Source: Bacillota bacterium
GTDB taxonomy: Bacteria > Bacillota > SHA-98 > UBA4971
Assembly (NCBI GenBank): GCA_012841305.1
Contig: DUVA01000251.1
Coordinates: 1 to 41,168, forward strand
DNA length: 41,168 nt
Direction: 5' to 3'
Shown: positions 8,795 to 16,814 of the stretch, in pieces
Position numbering within the stretch: the stretch's first letter is position 1
Layout of the letters: every line of letters begins with the position of its first letter
The notes under the pieces: model-generated
What the model saw: the letters and a program-made list of their open reading frames with translations, nothing else
Database searches by the model: none
What the model was told of the DNA's origin: nothing
Program-made: the position numbers and the translations under genes

Positions 8795-8851
8795 TGGGGC
8801 ACTTATCTATCACCTCTTCTCACCGTTAATGCTTAGCAAGAGAAGCGGGAA

Positions 8852-9694
8852 TTATCTTCCTCCAAGGCCGCTGGTGAGGATTCCCGCCATAAAATACCTT
8901 TGGAAGCACATAAATATCACTATGAGAGGGATGATGGACAGCGTGGTCGCAGCCATCAGAATATCCCAACTCGATTGCACATTAGTTTGGAGGTATGTCA
9001 GGCCTACCTGAATAGGCATTTTTAGAAAATCGTTAATCACTACGTTGGGCCATAGGAAGCTGTTCCACTCCGTCTTGAACCCTATGATTGCAATAGTGGC
9101 TATAGCAGGCTTCGAATTGGGCATGATGATATTCCGCCAGACACCCCAGGGTGAACATCCGTCAATCAGGGCTGCCTCTTCCAATTCCCTGGGAATACTG
9201 AGGAAATGCTGCCGCATGAAGAAGATGTTAAATACCAGGCTTGCGCTGAAGATTGGAGGGATGATAAGTGCAGTGTACCTGTTAATCCAACCGAGTTTTC
9301 GAACCAACGCGTAACGGGGAATAAGGGTAACATGGCCAGGTAACATCATTACGCCAAGGAGCAACATGAATATAAAGTCCCTACCCTTAAACTGAAGCCT
9401 TGCAAAGGAATAAGCTGCCATGGAGGCAAGAGTGATTGATATTACAGGCACTGTTGTAGCCAAAAAGAGTGAGTTTACTAGAAATCTGTGAAACGGAAGT
9501 ACACTTAAGGCCTTTCGATAGTTGTTAAGGGTAGCCGGGTTAGGTATCAGATCTAAAGGGTTACCGCTGTATATCTGACTGCGGGTCTTGAATGAGGCTG
9601 TGACTGACCAGACAAACGGGAATATCATGACGATGGCTACCAGAATTAAGATCGCATACAGGACAGCAATGTGTAACCTCTTCTTGCGCTTCAC
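8852..9694 (-). CDS. Carbohydrate ABC transporter permease, MalG type
   Basis: Inner-membrane permease of a CUT1 sugar importer, 280 residues from the chosen GTG start. The ORF track extends 35 codons further, but that extension overlaps nothing real and has no ribosome binding site, whereas GGGGAGG lies 8 bp before the GTG at 9694. There are six predicted membrane segments beginning LHIAVLYAILILVAIVMIF. The EAA loop for the ATPase, EEAALIDGCSPWGVWRNIIMP, is intact. It lies 23 bp after the MalF-type gene. No ATPase is encoded in the operon, as is common where a shared MsmX-like ATPase serves several importers. Confidence 0.92.
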   Translation of the reverse strand: MKRKKRLHIAVLYAILILVAIVMIFPFVWSVTASFKTRSQIYSGNPLDLIPNPATLNNYRKALSVLPFHRFLVNSLFLATTVPVISITLASMAAYSFARLQFKGRDFIFMLLLGVMMLPGHVTLIPRYALVRKLGWINRYTALIIPPIFSASLVFNIFFMRQHFLSIPRELEEAALIDGCSPWGVWRNIIMPNSKPAIATIAIIGFKTEWNSFLWPNVVINDFLKMPIQVGLTYLQTNVQSSWDILMAATTLSIIPLIVIFMCFQRYFMAGILTSGLGGR

Positions 9695-9717
9695 ACTGTT
9701 TCCTCCCCTATGAAAGT

Positions 9718-10617
9718 CTAGAAACCGATCTCTTCTTTCCTTCGCCTTGCAGCAAATTGAATCAGGGTTATCACAAACAGTATCACAAACAGGATCCATG
9801 CCATTGCGGAAGCGTACCCCATCCTGTACCTTTGAAACGCTTGGGCATAGATATAATAGAGAATCGTATTAGTGCTGCCGCCCGGCCTGCCTTCAGTCAT
9901 GACGTATACAGCTTCAAAGAGGTTGAAAACCTCGATAATCAACATGATTGTCGCAAAGAAGGTGGTATTCGAGAGGAGTGGAACAGTGACATATCTGGTT
10001 TTCTGCCACCCTGTAGCGCCGTCTATTTCCGCCGCTTCATACAGTTCGTTCGGGATGTTCTGGAGGCCGGACAAATACATGATCATGTAATAACCTGAGA
10101 CTTGCCAAAGCCTCATGATGCCGAGAGCGGGCTTCGCCCACACCCTGCTTTCCAGCCAGCGCGGCAAGTTGCTTACCCCGACGAGTTTCAGTATAGCGTT
10201 AAGCACACCCTGATCCGGATTGAATATCCAAAGCCAGACCATACCAATGGCTATAGTCGATGTGATAGATGGCATATAATATGCTGCACGGAAGAAGCCA
10301 ATCCCGGGCAGTTGTTTGTTTAAGGCCATTGCCATAGCCATAGCAAAGACTATGCCAAGAGGCACTATAGCCACAACGAAGTAGACCGTATTGTAAAGGC
10401 ACTGAATGAATGATTCATCTCTGAAGGCTCGTGCGTAGTTCGCAAACCCGATCCACCTGGCGGGTGTTAGAAGATCCCAGCTTGTAAATGATATATATAG
10501 TGAGTAGACCAAAGAGCCATAAACGAAAATCCCAAGTCCGATGAGAGCCGGCAAGATGAAGGACCAAGCGGTTAATGTCTGTCTTACCTGGCGTGCACTT
10601 CCACCGAGACGTTTCAT
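9718..10617 (-). CDS. Carbohydrate ABC transporter permease, MalF type
   Basis: Inner-membrane partner of the MalG-type permease, 299 residues from the ATG at 10617. The track start ten codons upstream lacks a ribosome binding site, while GGAAGGGA precedes MKRLGG at proper distance. It has six membrane segments starting AWSFILPALIGLGIFVYGSLVYSLYISF. The EAA loop is NELYEAAEIDGATGWQKTRYVTVPLL. Located 35 bp after the GntR gene. The sequence gives no clue to sugar identity. Confidence 0.92.
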   Translation of the reverse strand: MKRLGGSARQVRQTLTAWSFILPALIGLGIFVYGSLVYSLYISFTSWDLLTPARWIGFANYARAFRDESFIQCLYNTVYFVVAIVPLGIVFAMAMAMALNKQLPGIGFFRAAYYMPSITSTIAIGMVWLWIFNPDQGVLNAILKLVGVSNLPRWLESRVWAKPALGIMRLWQVSGYYMIMYLSGLQNIPNELYEAAEIDGATGWQKTRYVTVPLLSNTTFFATIMLIIEVFNLFEAVYVMTEGRPGGSTNTILYYIYAQAFQRYRMGYASAMAWILFVILFVITLIQFAARRRKEEIGF

Positions 10618-10652
10618 CAAACCATCCCTTCCACAGTCTGCATTCACGCGTT

Positions 10653-11384
10653 TTATCGTTCCAGCGTGACTCTGAAACGATATTGATCGCCTCTGTATAT
10701 TGAGATAGTGTGTTCTATGGGTACGCGCTCTCTGGAAAACGACACACGTTCCAGTTTGAGAACAGCTTCTTGGGCGTCAATCTCAAGCAGTTTCTGCTCC
10801 CGCCTGTCCGGCAAGGCGGCCTCTATGAACTGAGTGCCGTACGCCGGTTTAATGCCGATTTTGTGTTCTACAAGCCCATATATTGAGACATTATCAACGA
10901 TATCGTCATAGATATCTGCGAACGGTTCATAAGGTATTCTTAGGAGTTCAATCGCCATCGGTTCGTTGTCAGCCAGCCTCAGCCTCTCAACCCTAATAGT
11001 GAGCGCATTGCTGTCGTCCAGCTTGAGCTGCTCAACCGGCCCTTTCACAATTTCCTTCTTCAGGACTCTCGCGCCCGGGGTAAACCCTCTCATCTTCATG
11101 TCCTCACTGAAGCTATAGAGCTTCGACAGATCCCACTGGTGCTTTGCGGCGCGAACAAACGTACCTTTTCCCTGGCGCGTAGCGACCAAGCCCTCATTCA
11201 CTAATAGATGAACCGCCTGTCTTACTGTAATCTTGCTCACTCCGTGAAACTTGGCCATCTCAGCTTCTGTCGGAAGCTGGTCCCCTGGCTTGAGTTGATT
11301 TTGAGCAATCCGGGCACGCCAGTATTGACAAACTTGAACGTAAAGGGGTATGTTACTTTCCCTGTCAACTCCGGCAATATGCAT
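10653..11384 (-). CDS. GntR-family (HutC/UTRA) transcriptional regulator
   Basis: A 243-residue regulator with an N-terminal winged helix-turn-helix (AKFHGVSKITVRQAVHLLVNEGLV, then RQGKGTFV as the wing) and a C-terminal UTRA ligand-binding domain (SFSEDMKMRGFTPGARVL to RYRFRVTLER). HutC-type regulators with UTRA domains often sense phosphorylated amino sugars, as NagR/YvoA do, which fits this operon. ATG at 11384 is preferred over the GTG at 11393, which is only 2 bp from the GGGAGAG motif. It is the first gene of the operon and probably represses its own promoter through the palindromes upstream. Confidence 0.92.
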   Translation of the reverse strand: MHIAGVDRESNIPLYVQVCQYWRARIAQNQLKPGDQLPTEAEMAKFHGVSKITVRQAVHLLVNEGLVATRQGKGTFVRAAKHQWDLSKLYSFSEDMKMRGFTPGARVLKKEIVKGPVEQLKLDDSNALTIRVERLRLADNEPMAIELLRIPYEPFADIYDDIVDNVSIYGLVEHKIGIKPAYGTQFIEAALPDRREQKLLEIDAQEAVLKLERVSFSRERVPIEHTISIYRGDQYRFRVTLER

Positions 11385-11405
11385 CTTCGTCACAACTCTC
11401 CCATT

Positions 11406-11526
11406 TTATGTCATTATGTATCTTGAGCACTTGTTCTTAGGAATTCATATCAGTCTTGCCGCATATATGATGAGTCGCTTATGTCATTATAATGAATGCA
11501 GGTTAGTGACTATGTTATTATAATCA
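11406..11526 (-). promoter_or_regulatory. Promoter/operator region of the sugar operon
   Basis: A 12-bp perfect palindrome TCATTATAATGA (11484-11495) and a close relative TTATTATAATCA (11515-11526) are 31 bp apart, three helical turns. A half-matching copy TTATGTCATTAT lies at 11406-11417. Each full site contains TATAAT, so a bound repressor would cover the -10. No consensus -35 is seen. The GntR protein is the obvious candidate ligand; this is inference. Confidence 0.5.
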
Positions 11527-11620
11527 CTGCTTACTATTCTTTGCGGAATATCAAATTCCTTCTTATAACGAGAAATAATTCCAAGACTGCGCGTGAGATT
11601 TTCGGTGAATTGTGGAAGGC

Positions 11621-12529
11621 CTAGACGAAAAGGCGGCTAGAGATTTCCGCCCATAGTTGTTCAATGGCTTTGGCTGCGGTGATTTGTGAAACCCGGCTTG
11701 TGTGCCCAGGCGAGATGATTGGCTCACCTCTTGCAAGGGTCTTGACCACTTCCTCGTCAAATGGGACTCTCCCTGCCACATCAATGTTGTGTGTACGGCA
11801 AAACTCCTCAATATCCGCTGAGATCCGGTAGTCTAGGTCGTACTTATTAATACACAGCACTACCTCAACACCAAAGCCATCTGCGAGAGTGTATAGTCGT
11901 TCCATATCATGGATACCTGCGACTGTTGGCTCTGTCACGATAAGGGCCAAATCCACGTCGGACATTGAGGATATCACGGGACAGCCTATACCCGGAGGCC
12001 CGTCACATATGATCAGGCTGGACTCAAGGGTTTCGGCGATGCGGCGAGCCTCGCGCCTTACCTCCATCACCAGCTTGCCGGAGTTCTCTTCTGCCACACC
12101 GAGCTTGGCGTGAACAAGCGGCCCGTAGACAGTATCAGATACAAACCACCGGCCTGCAATGACATCCTTCATGCTTATGGCTTGATTAGGACAGATATGA
12201 AAGCATACAGCACAACCTTCACATGAGATGGACTCTATCTTGATATGCCCTTCATGCTCGGCAATAGCGTCAAAGCGGCATACCTTTCTACACGCTCCGC
12301 AGTTGTTACACTTCGCGGAGTCGAGAGTAGCCCTTCTGAGGCCGAAGAACTCATTTGTCTCTCTTACATTAGGCTTTAGTATAAGATGGAGGTCCGCAGC
12401 ATCTACATCGCAATCTACCAGGACAGTTGTCTTACAAGGAAAAGAATCCTTTGCCAAGCCTGCAAAAGCCCCGACTATAGTAGTTTTCCCGGTGCCTCCT
12501 TTGCCGCTGATAACCAGTAATTCCTTCAC
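11621..12529 (-). CDS. MinD/ParA-type ATPase with inserted ferredoxin domain (first)
   Basis: P-loop ATPase of 302 residues with a two [4Fe-4S] ferredoxin insert. The deviant Walker A SGKGGTGKTT is at 8-17. Cysteine ligands are C74, C77, C80, C84 and C103, C106, C109, C113, in the two CxxCxxCxxxC groups. ICDGPPGIGCPV is the switch II / Walker B region. Proteins of this kind are found beside orange-protein and NifX-like genes and are thought to help assemble or handle metal clusters. Starts with GTG, 39 bp after its paralogue, and ends the operon. It is homologous to but clearly diverged from the next gene, so the two probably form a heterodimer. Confidence 0.9.
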   Translation of the reverse strand: MKELLVISGKGGTGKTTIVGAFAGLAKDSFPCKTTVLVDCDVDAADLHLILKPNVRETNEFFGLRRATLDSAKCNNCGACRKVCRFDAIAEHEGHIKIESISCEGCAVCFHICPNQAISMKDVIAGRWFVSDTVYGPLVHAKLGVAEENSGKLVMEVRREARRIAETLESSLIICDGPPGIGCPVISSMSDVDLALIVTEPTVAGIHDMERLYTLADGFGVEVVLCINKYDLDYRISADIEEFCRTHNIDVAGRVPFDEEVVKTLARGEPIISPGHTSRVSQITAAKAIEQLWAEISSRLFV

Positions 12530-12568
12530 GGCGATTTCGTCCCTTCAAATACTGTTCCTATTCCACCC

Positions 12569-13426
12569 CTAAACCCGTTCCGCTGTAGCACAGATTTCAT
12601 GCCACAGATCCTGAAATGCCTTCTTTACCTCAGGAAACTCCTCTATGAGCCTTCCGCCCTTGGCATAACATGCAGCGTATCTTCGGTCGAATGGGATTTC
12701 GGCAAGTATGTGTATGTTCTCTGCCTTGCAATAATCCACCAACGTGCCGTTCCCTAAACCCGCTCTATTGATCACCACACCAAATGGAACTTGCAGTTCG
12801 CTCACCATATCAACTGCGAGTGTAAGATCATGGAGTCCAAATGGGGTAGGCTCTGTAACCAGCAAACAGAAATCGCTGCCACTCACTGAGGCCACAACCG
12901 GACATGAAGTCCCCGGAGGGGCATCAATGATCGAAATTATATCCTCAGGCATATTCTGCTTATGATTCTTCACTGCTTTCACAACCGGTGGGGCAAGCGG
13001 ACTCCCTATCTTCAACTTACCATGTATATGGGATATCGCTCCTGCACGGCCCCACTCAACTACCCCGATTTCCAGTGGCTCTTCTCTGATAGCGCCTGTA
13101 GGGCAAAGCAATGTACATCCGCCACATCCATGGCATAGCTCGGGAAAAGTCAATACATGCTTTCCCAAAGGCAAGATAGCGTTGAAAGCACAGATTTCTC
13201 CGCAGCGTCCACATCCGGTGCATTTCTCCTCATTCACAACAGGTACAGGCACAGTCACTTTGGCACGACCCTCAAGTACAGGTTTAAGAAACAGGTGAGC
13301 ATTGGGTTCTTCCACATCGCAATCCATGAGACAAACCGGCTCTGTCTCTGCAAGGGTCAAAGCCAGGTTCACTGCGATCGTGGTCTTACCTGTTCCACCC
13401 TTTCCGCTGGCTACTGATATGATCAT
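12569..13426 (-). CDS. MinD/ParA-type ATPase with inserted ferredoxin domain (second)
   Basis: Paralogue of the preceding entry, 285 residues. Walker A SGKGGTGKTT is at 7-16; cluster ligands are C69, C72, C75, C79 and C98, C101, C104, C108; the Walker B region is IDAPPGTSCPV. Lying immediately upstream of its partner in the operon, it repeats the tandem pair seen in orp gene clusters of sulfate reducers (established for Desulfovibrio). The start ATG is preceded by a weak GGGG motif. Expected to be cytoplasmic and oxygen sensitive. Confidence 0.9.
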   Translation of the reverse strand: MIISVASGKGGTGKTTIAVNLALTLAETEPVCLMDCDVEEPNAHLFLKPVLEGRAKVTVPVPVVNEEKCTGCGRCGEICAFNAILPLGKHVLTFPELCHGCGGCTLLCPTGAIREEPLEIGVVEWGRAGAISHIHGKLKIGSPLAPPVVKAVKNHKQNMPEDIISIIDAPPGTSCPVVASVSGSDFCLLVTEPTPFGLHDLTLAVDMVSELQVPFGVVINRAGLGNGTLVDYCKAENIHILAEIPFDRRYAACYAKGGRLIEEFPEVKKAFQDLWHEICATAERV

Positions 13427-13577
13427 ATGGCATCCCCGCTTGCGACTGTATAATCTCCGGTTATCCGCTTACTTGACTGTCTGATATTCAGGCGGACTCA
13501 TACCTTCAGCATGATTTCACTCCCGAATCGGCGGTGACTCATGAACTGAACGCATAAAGCTGCATCCAACCCTAGAC

Positions 13578-13985
13578 TCACTCTTTCCCGCATCCACCGC
13601 CATCGCCGTGATCCTCATGGTGTCCGCATTCGTGGTTGTCCGTACGCTCACCTTTTCCGTGTTCACAAAGGCTTTCCCCGCCCCTCAGGGTACCGGCGGC
13701 AAAGGCCTTGGCCACCTCATCAACAAGTCCGGTCGCTCCCACGACAGTCTGGATGTTTTTCCCGGCAAACAGATTCTGAGCTCTCATGCCCATTCCTCCT
13801 GCGATAATGCAGGAAACCCCTAGGTTTGACAGATATTCAGGCAGAAAACCTGGTTCGTGTCCTGGATTGGGAATGACAGACTTGTCCATGACGGACCCGT
13901 CCTTTGCATCATATATGGTATATTCAGGACATCTCCCAAAGTGCGGTGCTACCATAGATCCCTCTGTCGCTATGGCAATCTTCAT
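13578..13985 (-). CDS. NifX/NifB C-terminal family protein with His/Cys-rich tail
   Basis: Dinitrogenase iron-molybdenum cofactor biosynthesis domain protein, 135 residues. Residues 1-105 are the family fold (KIAIATEG, PHFGRCPEYTIYD, CIIAGGMGMRAQNL, VVGATG). The last ~30 residues are rich in His, Cys, Asp and Gly (HECGHHEDHGDGGGCG), a likely metal-binding tail. Family members bind NifB-co, FeMo-co or, in orange protein, a Mo-Cu-S cluster. GGAGG precedes the ATG by 9 bp. No nitrogenase gene is in the window, so a role in nitrogen fixation is not indicated. Confidence 0.9.
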   Translation of the reverse strand: MKIAIATEGSMVAPHFGRCPEYTIYDAKDGSVMDKSVIPNPGHEPGFLPEYLSNLGVSCIIAGGMGMRAQNLFAGKNIQTVVGATGLVDEVAKAFAAGTLRGGESLCEHGKGERTDNHECGHHEDHGDGGGCGKE

Positions 13986-14146
13986 TTAAGGGCGCCTCCT
14001 TTACAGTCTTTTCACGTCTTATTAGCCTTCATTGGCTTTGCAATGCTCATTGCTATTCTTGGACTTAGCAAAATCCATGTTAATGATGCACTCAGCAATT
14101 TCAGCGTCAACTCAACAAGCAATCCTGCCTGGGCTTGCAGATAGCT

Positions 14147-14518
14147 CTATGACATATTGAGCCCGGTATGCGAGTCTGTCGTAGCCCCGGAAACCTGGGT
14201 TAATGTCCCTTCCTTATAGGCTGTAATAGCGCCGCGGACTGTACCTGAATCCATGACAAACACCTTAATCCCCGCTGCCTCCAGGGCTCGGGACGCATTT
14301 GGCCCCACATGCCCTGTAATGACCGCGCTGACTTCACAGCCGGCAAGAAACTGAGCGCTCTTGATACCTGCTCCGCCTAACGCAGTCGTGCCTTCGTTTT
14401 GCTCAACCCTGTGTTCTTCTGTATCAAGGTCAACAATAACGAAATACTTACATCGTCCAAAACGAGGGTCAAAGTCTGCGTCCAAGTTCTTGTCCTGCGC
14501 AGTTATTGCTATCTTCAT
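14147..14518 (-). CDS. NifX/NifB C-terminal family protein (compact)
   Basis: A 123-residue member of the same cofactor-binding family without the metal-rich tail: KIAITAQDKNLDADFDPRFGRCKYFVIVD, then SAVITGHVGPNASRALEAAGIKVF. It overlaps the Mrp gene stop by 4 bp (ATGA), so it is coupled to it, and is followed after 161 bp by the second NifX-like gene. Proteins of this type carry or receive metal clusters. The companion ATPases and Mrp suggest a dedicated assembly pathway. Confidence 0.9.
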   Translation of the reverse strand: MKIAITAQDKNLDADFDPRFGRCKYFVIVDLDTEEHRVEQNEGTTALGGAGIKSAQFLAGCEVSAVITGHVGPNASRALEAAGIKVFVMDSGTVRGAITAYKEGTLTQVSGATTDSHTGLNMS

Positions 14519-15444
14519 TCTGGGACCTCCTTATTCACAATTTCAGTCCACCTTATTCCGGAACGCATCGCTTCACTGTCATATTCCTCTACGCGACCTA
14601 GGTCACAGAATCTGGCTAACTCGGGATCAAGCGGTAAGGCGCCCAGATAGGGTATCCCTGAGGATTCTGCCAGTTCTTCTCCCCTGCTAGGCCCGAATAG
14701 ATAAAGAGTCTCGCCACATTGTGGACACACTGCATAGCTCATGTTCTCGATGAGTCCCAGGATCTTGACATCCATCATTGAAGCCATTCTCATAGCTTTC
14801 TTAACAATCATTGCTGCGACATCTTGAGGTGATGATACAATCACCACGCCATTTAACGGCAGGGATTGCATGACAGTAATGGGGACATCTCCGGTTCCCG
14901 GAGGCAGATCCACGATAAGATAGTCGAGTTTTCCCCAGATTACATCTGTCCAGAATTGCTTTACGGCACCTGCGATTAGAGGGCCTCGCCAGATCACCGG
15001 GTCATCCTCATTCTTGAGAAGAAGATTGAGAGACATGACTTCAATACCTAAGTCGCTCTTCACAGGAAGAATCCCGAATTCCATAGCTTCTGCGGAGGAC
15101 TTAATACCAAACATTTTCGGTATGCTAGGCCCTGTGATGTCAGCGTCAAGCAAGCCGACTCTATAACCTTCTCTCGCCAGCTTCACCCCTATAAGAGCAG
15201 CAACTGAGGATTTCCCTACACCTCCTTTACCGCTCATGACAGCTATAACCTGGTTTATGCTGTTGAAATCACTTTCGGGAAGAGTCTCAATCCATTGCTT
15301 CATCTTGCAGCCGGAAGCCTCTTCCTTTTCGCCAACGTCCTTCGTCCCTTGCTCCACAAAAAGTCGCCTCCCACCCCATATACGCTGGACATTTCTCAAG
15401 TATTCAGGGGACGAGCGCAGATGCCTCGCCCCCTTCTTGAACAT
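14515..15444 (-). CDS. Mrp/NBP35-type iron-sulfur cluster carrier ATPase
   Basis: P-loop NTPase of the Mrp/NBP35/ApbC family, about 309 residues, expected to bind and deliver Fe-S clusters in the cytoplasm. Walker A is MSGKGGVGKSS (about 70-80), Walker B/switch LIVDLPPGTGD, and the cluster-binding CPQC follows ENMSYAV near residue 240. An N-terminal stretch of ~65 residues before the ATPase is unusual and rich in charged residues, with a single Cys. Start taken at MFKKG because GGGAGG stands 7 bp before it; the track ATG five codons upstream would overlap that site. Confidence 0.93.
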   Translation of the reverse strand: MFKKGARHLRSSPEYLRNVQRIWGGRRLFVEQGTKDVGEKEEASGCKMKQWIETLPESDFNSINQVIAVMSGKGGVGKSSVAALIGVKLAREGYRVGLLDADITGPSIPKMFGIKSSAEAMEFGILPVKSDLGIEVMSLNLLLKNEDDPVIWRGPLIAGAVKQFWTDVIWGKLDYLIVDLPPGTGDVPITVMQSLPLNGVVIVSSPQDVAAMIVKKAMRMASMMDVKILGLIENMSYAVCPQCGETLYLFGPSRGEELAESSGIPYLGALPLDPELARFCDLGRVEEYDSEAMRSGIRWTEIVNKEVPE

Positions 15445-15474
15445 AGAAACGCCTCCCAACGATAATTGCGTATC

Positions 15475-15975
15475 CTATTCGTCCTTATCTGTACTGTCTG
15501 TTTTCTGCTTGCCTAATTCGTCTAAACGTCTTTCGACAGCCTCCAGCTCTTCCTTAAGCAATGTGGTTTGTTCCTTTAGAAATGAGACCTCATGTTCAGT
15601 CGTGGCCTCAGCCTCATATTCAGGGTCATAGCCCGGATATGGGGTACCGTAGGCAGGAACTCCCTGAACGACTGGATAAGGATAAGCGGTTCCAGGTTGA
15701 CATGTGGGAACTGCCCATTCAGGGTGGCAAAATTGCATCCAACCGGCTCGGCCAGGCATTCCATACATTCGCCCACGGCCTACGCCTCTGCCTAAGCCTC
15801 GGCCCCAGCCTCTGCCTAACCCTCGACCCCACCCTCTACCTCTCCCGAATCCTGCTCCTTTGAATCCGGGCTGAGGGTTCATGTACCCAGCCCCAGGAAA
15901 TCCAGCACAGTATCCTGCAGCCCGTCCGGTTCTCGGGCCAAAACCAAGAGGTCCTATTCCGTCTCCTCGTGGCAT
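15475..15975 (-). CDS. DUF5320-like glycine/arginine-repeat protein
   Basis: A small protein of 166 residues beginning MPRGDGIGPLGFGPRTGRAAGYCAG, the signature N terminus of DUF5320 proteins. Residues about 45-70 are a run of GRGWGRGL-like repeats. The C-terminal third is predicted coiled coil (VSFLKEQTTLLKEELEAVERRLDEL). Function unknown; such genes commonly accompany NifX-like and Mrp genes. Start ATG is 8 bp after AAGGAGG. It is the first gene of the metal-cluster operon after the operator-bearing promoter. Confidence 0.82.
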   Translation of the reverse strand: MPRGDGIGPLGFGPRTGRAAGYCAGFPGAGYMNPQPGFKGAGFGRGRGWGRGLGRGWGRGLGRGVGRGRMYGMPGRAGWMQFCHPEWAVPTCQPGTAYPYPVVQGVPAYGTPYPGYDPEYEAEATTEHEVSFLKEQTTLLKEELEAVERRLDELGKQKTDSTDKDE

Positions 15976-16124
15976 ATCGCACACCTCCTTCGTTCTATAG
16001 AATCTCCTGTGAGATTAGGGGATCCTTCTTTCGTGGGCTCAGAAGACCCACAGTAAGTAAACACCAGAACCTGACAGCAAAACCATCAGGGCCTTCCTCT
16101 TTCAAAAAGGCACTTATCGAATAA

Positions 16125-16173
16125 TGAGCATATGCTCACTTATAGTATACCCATGATTATGAGCATATGTCAA
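16125..16173 (-). promoter_or_regulatory. Promoter with two palindromic operators upstream of DUF5320 gene
   Basis: On the minus strand TTGACA (16168-16173), 18 bp, TATACT (16144-16149). A perfect 14-bp palindrome TGAGCATATGCTCA (16125-16138) sits at the expected transcription start, and a second copy, TGAGCATATGTCA (16160-16172), overlaps the -35 and spacer. This arrangement is typical of a repressor site. Matching copies occur at the DUF134 promoter (16789-16814). Confidence 0.72.
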
Positions 16174-16259
16174 TAACTAAGCAAAAAAAATAGACACCCA
16201 ACTGTCGATTAAGCGTCTATCCCTTGCATTCATTGCTATTTCTTAGATAGCAAACCTAG

Positions 16260-16736
16260 TCACTCTTGGTTCCAGCCCCTGCCTCTGCGGCCCCACGGCA
16301 TATTGCCAAATCCGTGTCCTTGGTTGTCTGTCCGCTGCACGTTTTCGTCGCCACATTGAGGACATGTCATTTCAATGCCGCGCCCGCCGGTTCCAAAAGG
16401 AACTTCAAAATCATGATCACACGCCCTGCACTTGAACTTGCGCATTGCCACTCTGTAATTGCCACCTTCAATACGAAGAGCCCGTCCTTCTACAAGCGCC
16501 CTTGCAATTTTCTCCCTTGCGGAAGTAAGATCCCTTTGAAAGGTAGGACGGGAAATCTGCATTATGTCAGCACATTCCTCTTGCTGCAAGCCTTCAAGAT
16601 CCTTTAGGCGAATCGCTTCAAGCTCCTCTACAGTCAGCACCTCTTCTTCCAACTCCCGAAGCGGCGCTCCTGCCGGTTTGAACACAGTCACATCAGGCAC
16701 GAATCCTACGCGTCTGCACTTTGGGGGCCTTGCCAA
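16260..16736 (-). CDS. DUF134 (UPF0251) helix-turn-helix regulator
   Basis: Putative DNA-binding protein, 158 residues. MARPPKCRRVGFVPDVTVFKPAG is the conserved start; residues ~35-75 form a sigma-region-4-like helix-turn-helix (EAIRLKDLEGLQQEECADIMQISRPTFQRDL). The C-terminal half has a zinc-ribbon-like pair CRACDHDF and CPQCGDENV. The tail WGRRGRGWNQE echoes the GRG repeats of the neighbouring DUF5320 protein. Starts with TTG, 8 bp after GGAGG. It is the likely regulator binding the GAGCATAT palindromes found both upstream of itself and of the DUF5320 promoter (inference). Confidence 0.9.
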   Translation of the reverse strand: MARPPKCRRVGFVPDVTVFKPAGAPLRELEEEVLTVEELEAIRLKDLEGLQQEECADIMQISRPTFQRDLTSAREKIARALVEGRALRIEGGNYRVAMRKFKCRACDHDFEVPFGTGGRGIEMTCPQCGDENVQRTDNQGHGFGNMPWGRRGRGWNQE

Positions 16737-16788
16737 GTTATTCGCCTCCGATTAAGTCATTTCCACTTGTGTATTATCTACTCAATTC

Positions 16789-16814
16789 GAGCATATACTC
16801 TCGAGCATATACTC
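16789..16814 (-). promoter_or_regulatory. Tandem operator upstream of the DUF134 gene
   Basis: GAGCATATACTC occurs twice, at 16789-16800 and 16803-16814, a 14-bp step. Both match the palindromes at the DUF5320 promoter. A -10-like GATAAT follows on the minus strand, but the -35 position is occupied by the repeats and has no consensus hexamer, which would suit activation or autoregulation. Confidence 0.6.

Noticed and set aside
13578-14518. Nitrogen-fixation locus
   Set aside because: The NifX-like proteins are from a broad cofactor-binding family and no nifH, D, K, E or N gene is in the window.
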